A stretch of 33,818 nt of DNA from Zoogloea sp. (GTDB lineage Bacteria > Pseudomonadota > Gammaproteobacteria > Burkholderiales > Rhodocyclaceae), in the NCBI RefSeq assembly GCF_028689785.1, contig NZ_JAQVCN010000053.1:1-33818 (forward strand), in the 5' to 3' direction. This document shows positions 31,625 to 33,818 of the stretch, in pieces; position 1 is the first letter of the stretch; the number at the start of each line of letters is the position of its first letter. The notes beneath the pieces were generated by a model. The model ran no database searches, was not told the DNA's origin, and saw nothing but the letters and a program-made list of their open reading frames with translations. The position numbers and the translations under genes are program-made.

Positions 31625-33818
31625 GGTTCCATGATCACCGTTCCGCCCCGAATCTGGTAGGGCCGGACTGTCGAGAAACGGATGCGTCCGAGGATTTTCA
31701 TCACCTCGCTGTTGGGAACGCCCTGCCGCAGTAGCCAGCGGCTGAACTCGCGCATGATCAGATTGTGGGTCTGGGCAGTCAGGTTCTGGCTGGTGACGAC
31801 CTGAAGCGTTGCGTCGGTAGCGGCTGAATTGATGGTGGCCTCGATGCCGGCGGCCCGGTACATGCGCTGCAGCGAGCCGGCGGTGTCCATGGCCTGCATG
31901 GTTTCCAGGCCCGGGATGAGATAGTCGCGGTGCTTCACTTCGGTCAGGAGCGGCCCTTCCTGGGGCATCGGACCGAGGCGGCCCGTCTGGACGACATCGG
32001 GAATGACCTCGTTTTGAGGTCTGCCGCGTCCGCTGAAGGTTTCGGGGGCGCTGAGGGAGTAGCGCACCTGGCTTTCGGCGGGCGTTGCGCCCTGGCGTGC
32101 CGCAACCATCTGTTCGTCGAACTGCCAGATGGCTTGCCGGCTGCCCGTCACCGAGTCGCGCATTACCCAGTTGCCGCCGTAGCTGGCCCAGCGTGTATCG
32201 CCCCACAGTTCCATTGCTGACGGCCCCCCAGGCGCCGAGGTGGCACGCTCGGGGAGTTGCAGCATGGGTGTGGACGCGGGCAGGCGGATCGGTCCGCCCG
32301 GGCCCGCGAAAACCAGCGGCGTCGGGGCGGCGGCGCCCTCGGCGGCGGCCGCGCCACCGCCTGGCCCGAGCAGGCCGCGTGTCGTGCCGATCACTTCGCC
32401 ATTGACCACGCTGAGCATCTCGCCGTTGCCGCGCAGGATGTAGCCCATGCCGCTCTCGCCGTGCCCGACCATGGTGACGAGCTCGCCAGTGTCCAGGCGG
32501 ATGCGTACTGTGCGGGTGCCTGTGGCTGCATCGTCGAGCACATCCAGCACGTCAAACGGTGCCCTGCCGGGTTCGCTGCGGGGCAGTGCAAGGGGGGTGT
32601 CGCCCGCGCTGAGCGCCGGGGGGCGACGGACCGGGGCCCATGGTCCCGGCGTTTCATAGGCCGGAAGGCCGAGATAGCCCTGCTCCGAGAGGGCGAGCTC
32701 CGAGCCGGCGCCGGCGGTGCCCCGCAGAAAATGCGCACCACCGCCCATGGCGCCGCCAATGCCGAAGCCCATGCCAAAGCCAATCAGGTACTGTTCCGGC
32801 GTATAGGCGCCGCGACGCCAGATCTGCTGGGCTGCGGGGTTGTCGAAATCCCGGGCGCCTGTCAGAAGGTGCTCGGAACCCATGGTGGCCACGGTAACCG
32901 TGCCGGCTTCGATGCCCCCTGCCAGCACACCGAAAGCCAGGGTGCCCTCGGCTGCCAGACCGAGCCCGCCCACGACCGCGGCGCCCATCCCGGCCGTGGC
33001 CACCATCAGCGCCACCGTGACTGCGCCGACCACGGCGGAGCGCACTGCGGCGCAGTGGCGCAGGTCCGTCATCTCGTCGAAGGACAGCTCGCCCCGGTCG
33101 TAGGATTCGGCGATGTCCCGCTGGGTGCGGCCACCGAACAGATCGGTGAGCGCCAGGCTCATGGCATTGGCGTTGGCGCTCTGGCCCCACGCTCCGGCGG
33201 CCAGGTAGTGCCCCTCCCTGAGCATCTGTCGTTGGGTGTCGGCAGCCTCGTTGGCGCGCTGCTCCGTGGACTCGCTGAGGGTCACATCCCGGGGGTTGGC
33301 AGTGCGCCAGGCTTGATAGTCTGTGCGCAGAGTGGTGAGGGTATCGACATGGGTACCGAGGATCGTGTCCAGATCGCCCACATATCCGCCTGCAACGGAA
33401 CTGCCTGCAACGCTGCGCGCCAGCGTGCGGGCCGAGCTGACCTGATTGAGCAGGGCGCTGATCTCGTTAAGCCTGGCACCGGCGAAATGGGCCCGGGTGC
33501 GGGTGTCGAAGGCGGGAATCGCCGTCGCATACTCGGCTGCCTGGGCCTGCAGACCGGCCGCATCGCCGATCTGGCGCACTTCCGCTGTGACCTCGCCGGC
33601 CAGGGTGGCCAGGCGCTGGTTTCCGAACGCCTCGTCCAGGGCGAGCAGCGTGACCCTACCGCCGCTCAGGGGCACGTCGACGCCGAGCACCCGGCACACG
33701 GGGCGTTCGGGCAGCACGGTCGGCCCGGGTGGTGCGGAGGAGGTGATCTCCACGGGTTCGGTGTCCGGGTCGATACCTTCGCCCTCATACCAGCGGCGGG
33801 CGATCAGGCGGCGGATCA
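31621..33818 (-). CDS. Large polymorphic-toxin-like protein, C-terminal part (runs off the right edge)
   Basis: An open frame on the minus strand from the window's right edge to a stop at 31621, giving 731 visible residues. The first visible residues are IRRLIARRWYEGEG, and the N terminus is missing. A coiled or helical segment is followed by a long hydrophobic, Gly/Ala-rich stretch near the middle (AVVGAVTVALMVATAGMGAAVV and on) that could insert in a membrane. An intein/HINT-like hydrophilic middle may follow. The C-terminal 140 residues carry IPDVVQTG and LLTEVKHRDY, the spacing of a PD-(D/E)XK nuclease. Such architecture fits a secreted polymorphic toxin or contractile-system effector. 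The family is not certain. Confidence 0.85.
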   Translation of the reverse strand, partial: IRRLIARRWYEGEGIDPDTEPVEITSSAPPGPTVLPERPVCRVLGVDVPLSGGRVTLLALDEAFGNQRLATLAGEVTAEVRQIGDAAGLQAQAAEYATAIPAFDTRTRAHFAGARLNEISALLNQVSSARTLARSVAGSSVAGGYVGDLDTILGTHVDTLTTLRTDYQAWRTANPRDVTLSESTEQRANEAADTQRQMLREGHYLAAGAWGQSANANAMSLALTDLFGGRTQRDIAESYDRGELSFDEMTDLRHCAAVRSAVVGAVTVALMVATAGMGAAVVGGLGLAAEGTLAFGVLAGGIEAGTVTVATMGSEHLLTGARDFDNPAAQQIWRRGAYTPEQYLIGFGMGFGIGGAMGGGAHFLRGTAGAGSELALSEQGYLGLPAYETPGPWAPVRRPPALSAGDTPLALPRSEPGRAPFDVLDVLDDAATGTRTVRIRLDTGELVTMVGHGESGMGYILRGNGEMLSVVNGEVIGTTRGLLGPGGGAAAAEGAAAPTPLVFAGPGGPIRLPASTPMLQLPERATSAPGGPSAMELWGDTRWASYGGNWVMRDSVTGSRQAIWQFDEQMVAARQGATPAESQVRYSLSAPETFSGRGRPQNEVIPDVVQTGRLGPMPQEGPLLTEVKHRDYLIPGLETMQAMDTAGSLQRMYRAAGIEATINSAATDATLQVVTSQNLTAQTHNLIMREFSRWLLRQGVPNSEVMKILGRIRFSTVRPYQIRGGTVIMEP

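Noticed and set aside
1-33818. CRISPR arrays, rRNA genes or a replication origin
   Set aside because: No regularly spaced direct repeats, no rRNA-like sequence and no DnaA-box cluster were seen.

Overview
The window is about 34 kb of GC-rich DNA from a chemolithotrophic or facultatively sulfur-oxidising proteobacterium. A Rhodocyclales-like betaproteobacterium fits best. The reasons are a complete SoxCDYZAXB set, flavocytochrome c sulfide dehydrogenase, cytochrome c4, a long-chain (probably octaprenyl) diphosphate synthase, RlmM, and an abundance of periplasmic c-type cytochromes. The lineage is an inference from gene content; no rRNA is present.

Left edge (1-4143): a probable insertion-sequence end with the first codons of a transposase on the minus strand abuts a 5'-truncated DUF1016/YhcG-type nuclease gene. 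Two overlapping genes follow, a superfamily 2 helicase and a T5orf172 (MUG113) GIY-YIG-like nuclease. This looks like an accessory, defence-type operon, and the helicase/nuclease pair is the best candidate for a poorly described system.

Centre (4279-15891): a sulfur-oxidation region. A periplasmic rhodanese and a tiny Met-less monoheme cytochrome c diverge from each other. Then comes one long minus-strand operon read as soxC-D-Y-Z-A-X-B, a metallo-beta-lactamase-fold hydrolase and a thioredoxin-like protein. Divergent from soxC are a small cytochrome c and a Tat-exported flavocytochrome c sulfide dehydrogenase flavoprotein, followed by a clear terminator and a diheme cytochrome c4. Thiosulfate would be conjugated to SoxY by SoxAX, hydrolysed by SoxB and oxidised by SoxCD, with electrons passed to periplasmic cytochromes. 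Sulfide would enter through FccAB. An AT-rich dyad overlapping a likely promoter lies in the soxC/cytochrome divergent region; no sox regulator gene is present in the window.

Right-centre (15992-29735): mostly core or housekeeping genes. These are rhlE, rlmM, an aldo/keto reductase, an HD-GYP protein whose HD histidine is replaced by Gln, an EAL protein with a dead GGDEF domain, a lipoprotein, an orphan UgpB-like binding protein with UgpQ, a long-chain polyprenyl diphosphate synthase, tRNA-Pro(CGG) with a near-consensus promoter and terminator, and a helical-repeat hypothetical protein. An NmrA-like reductase then diverges from an HxlR regulator.

Right edge (30316-33818): a minus-strand accessory operon enters from the right. 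It carries a large protein with a hydrophobic middle and a nuclease-like C terminus (polymorphic-toxin-like), a 4-bp-overlapping 378-residue protein of unknown function, and a 52-residue proline-rich small ORF with a strong ribosome binding site. There are no CRISPR arrays and no rRNA.
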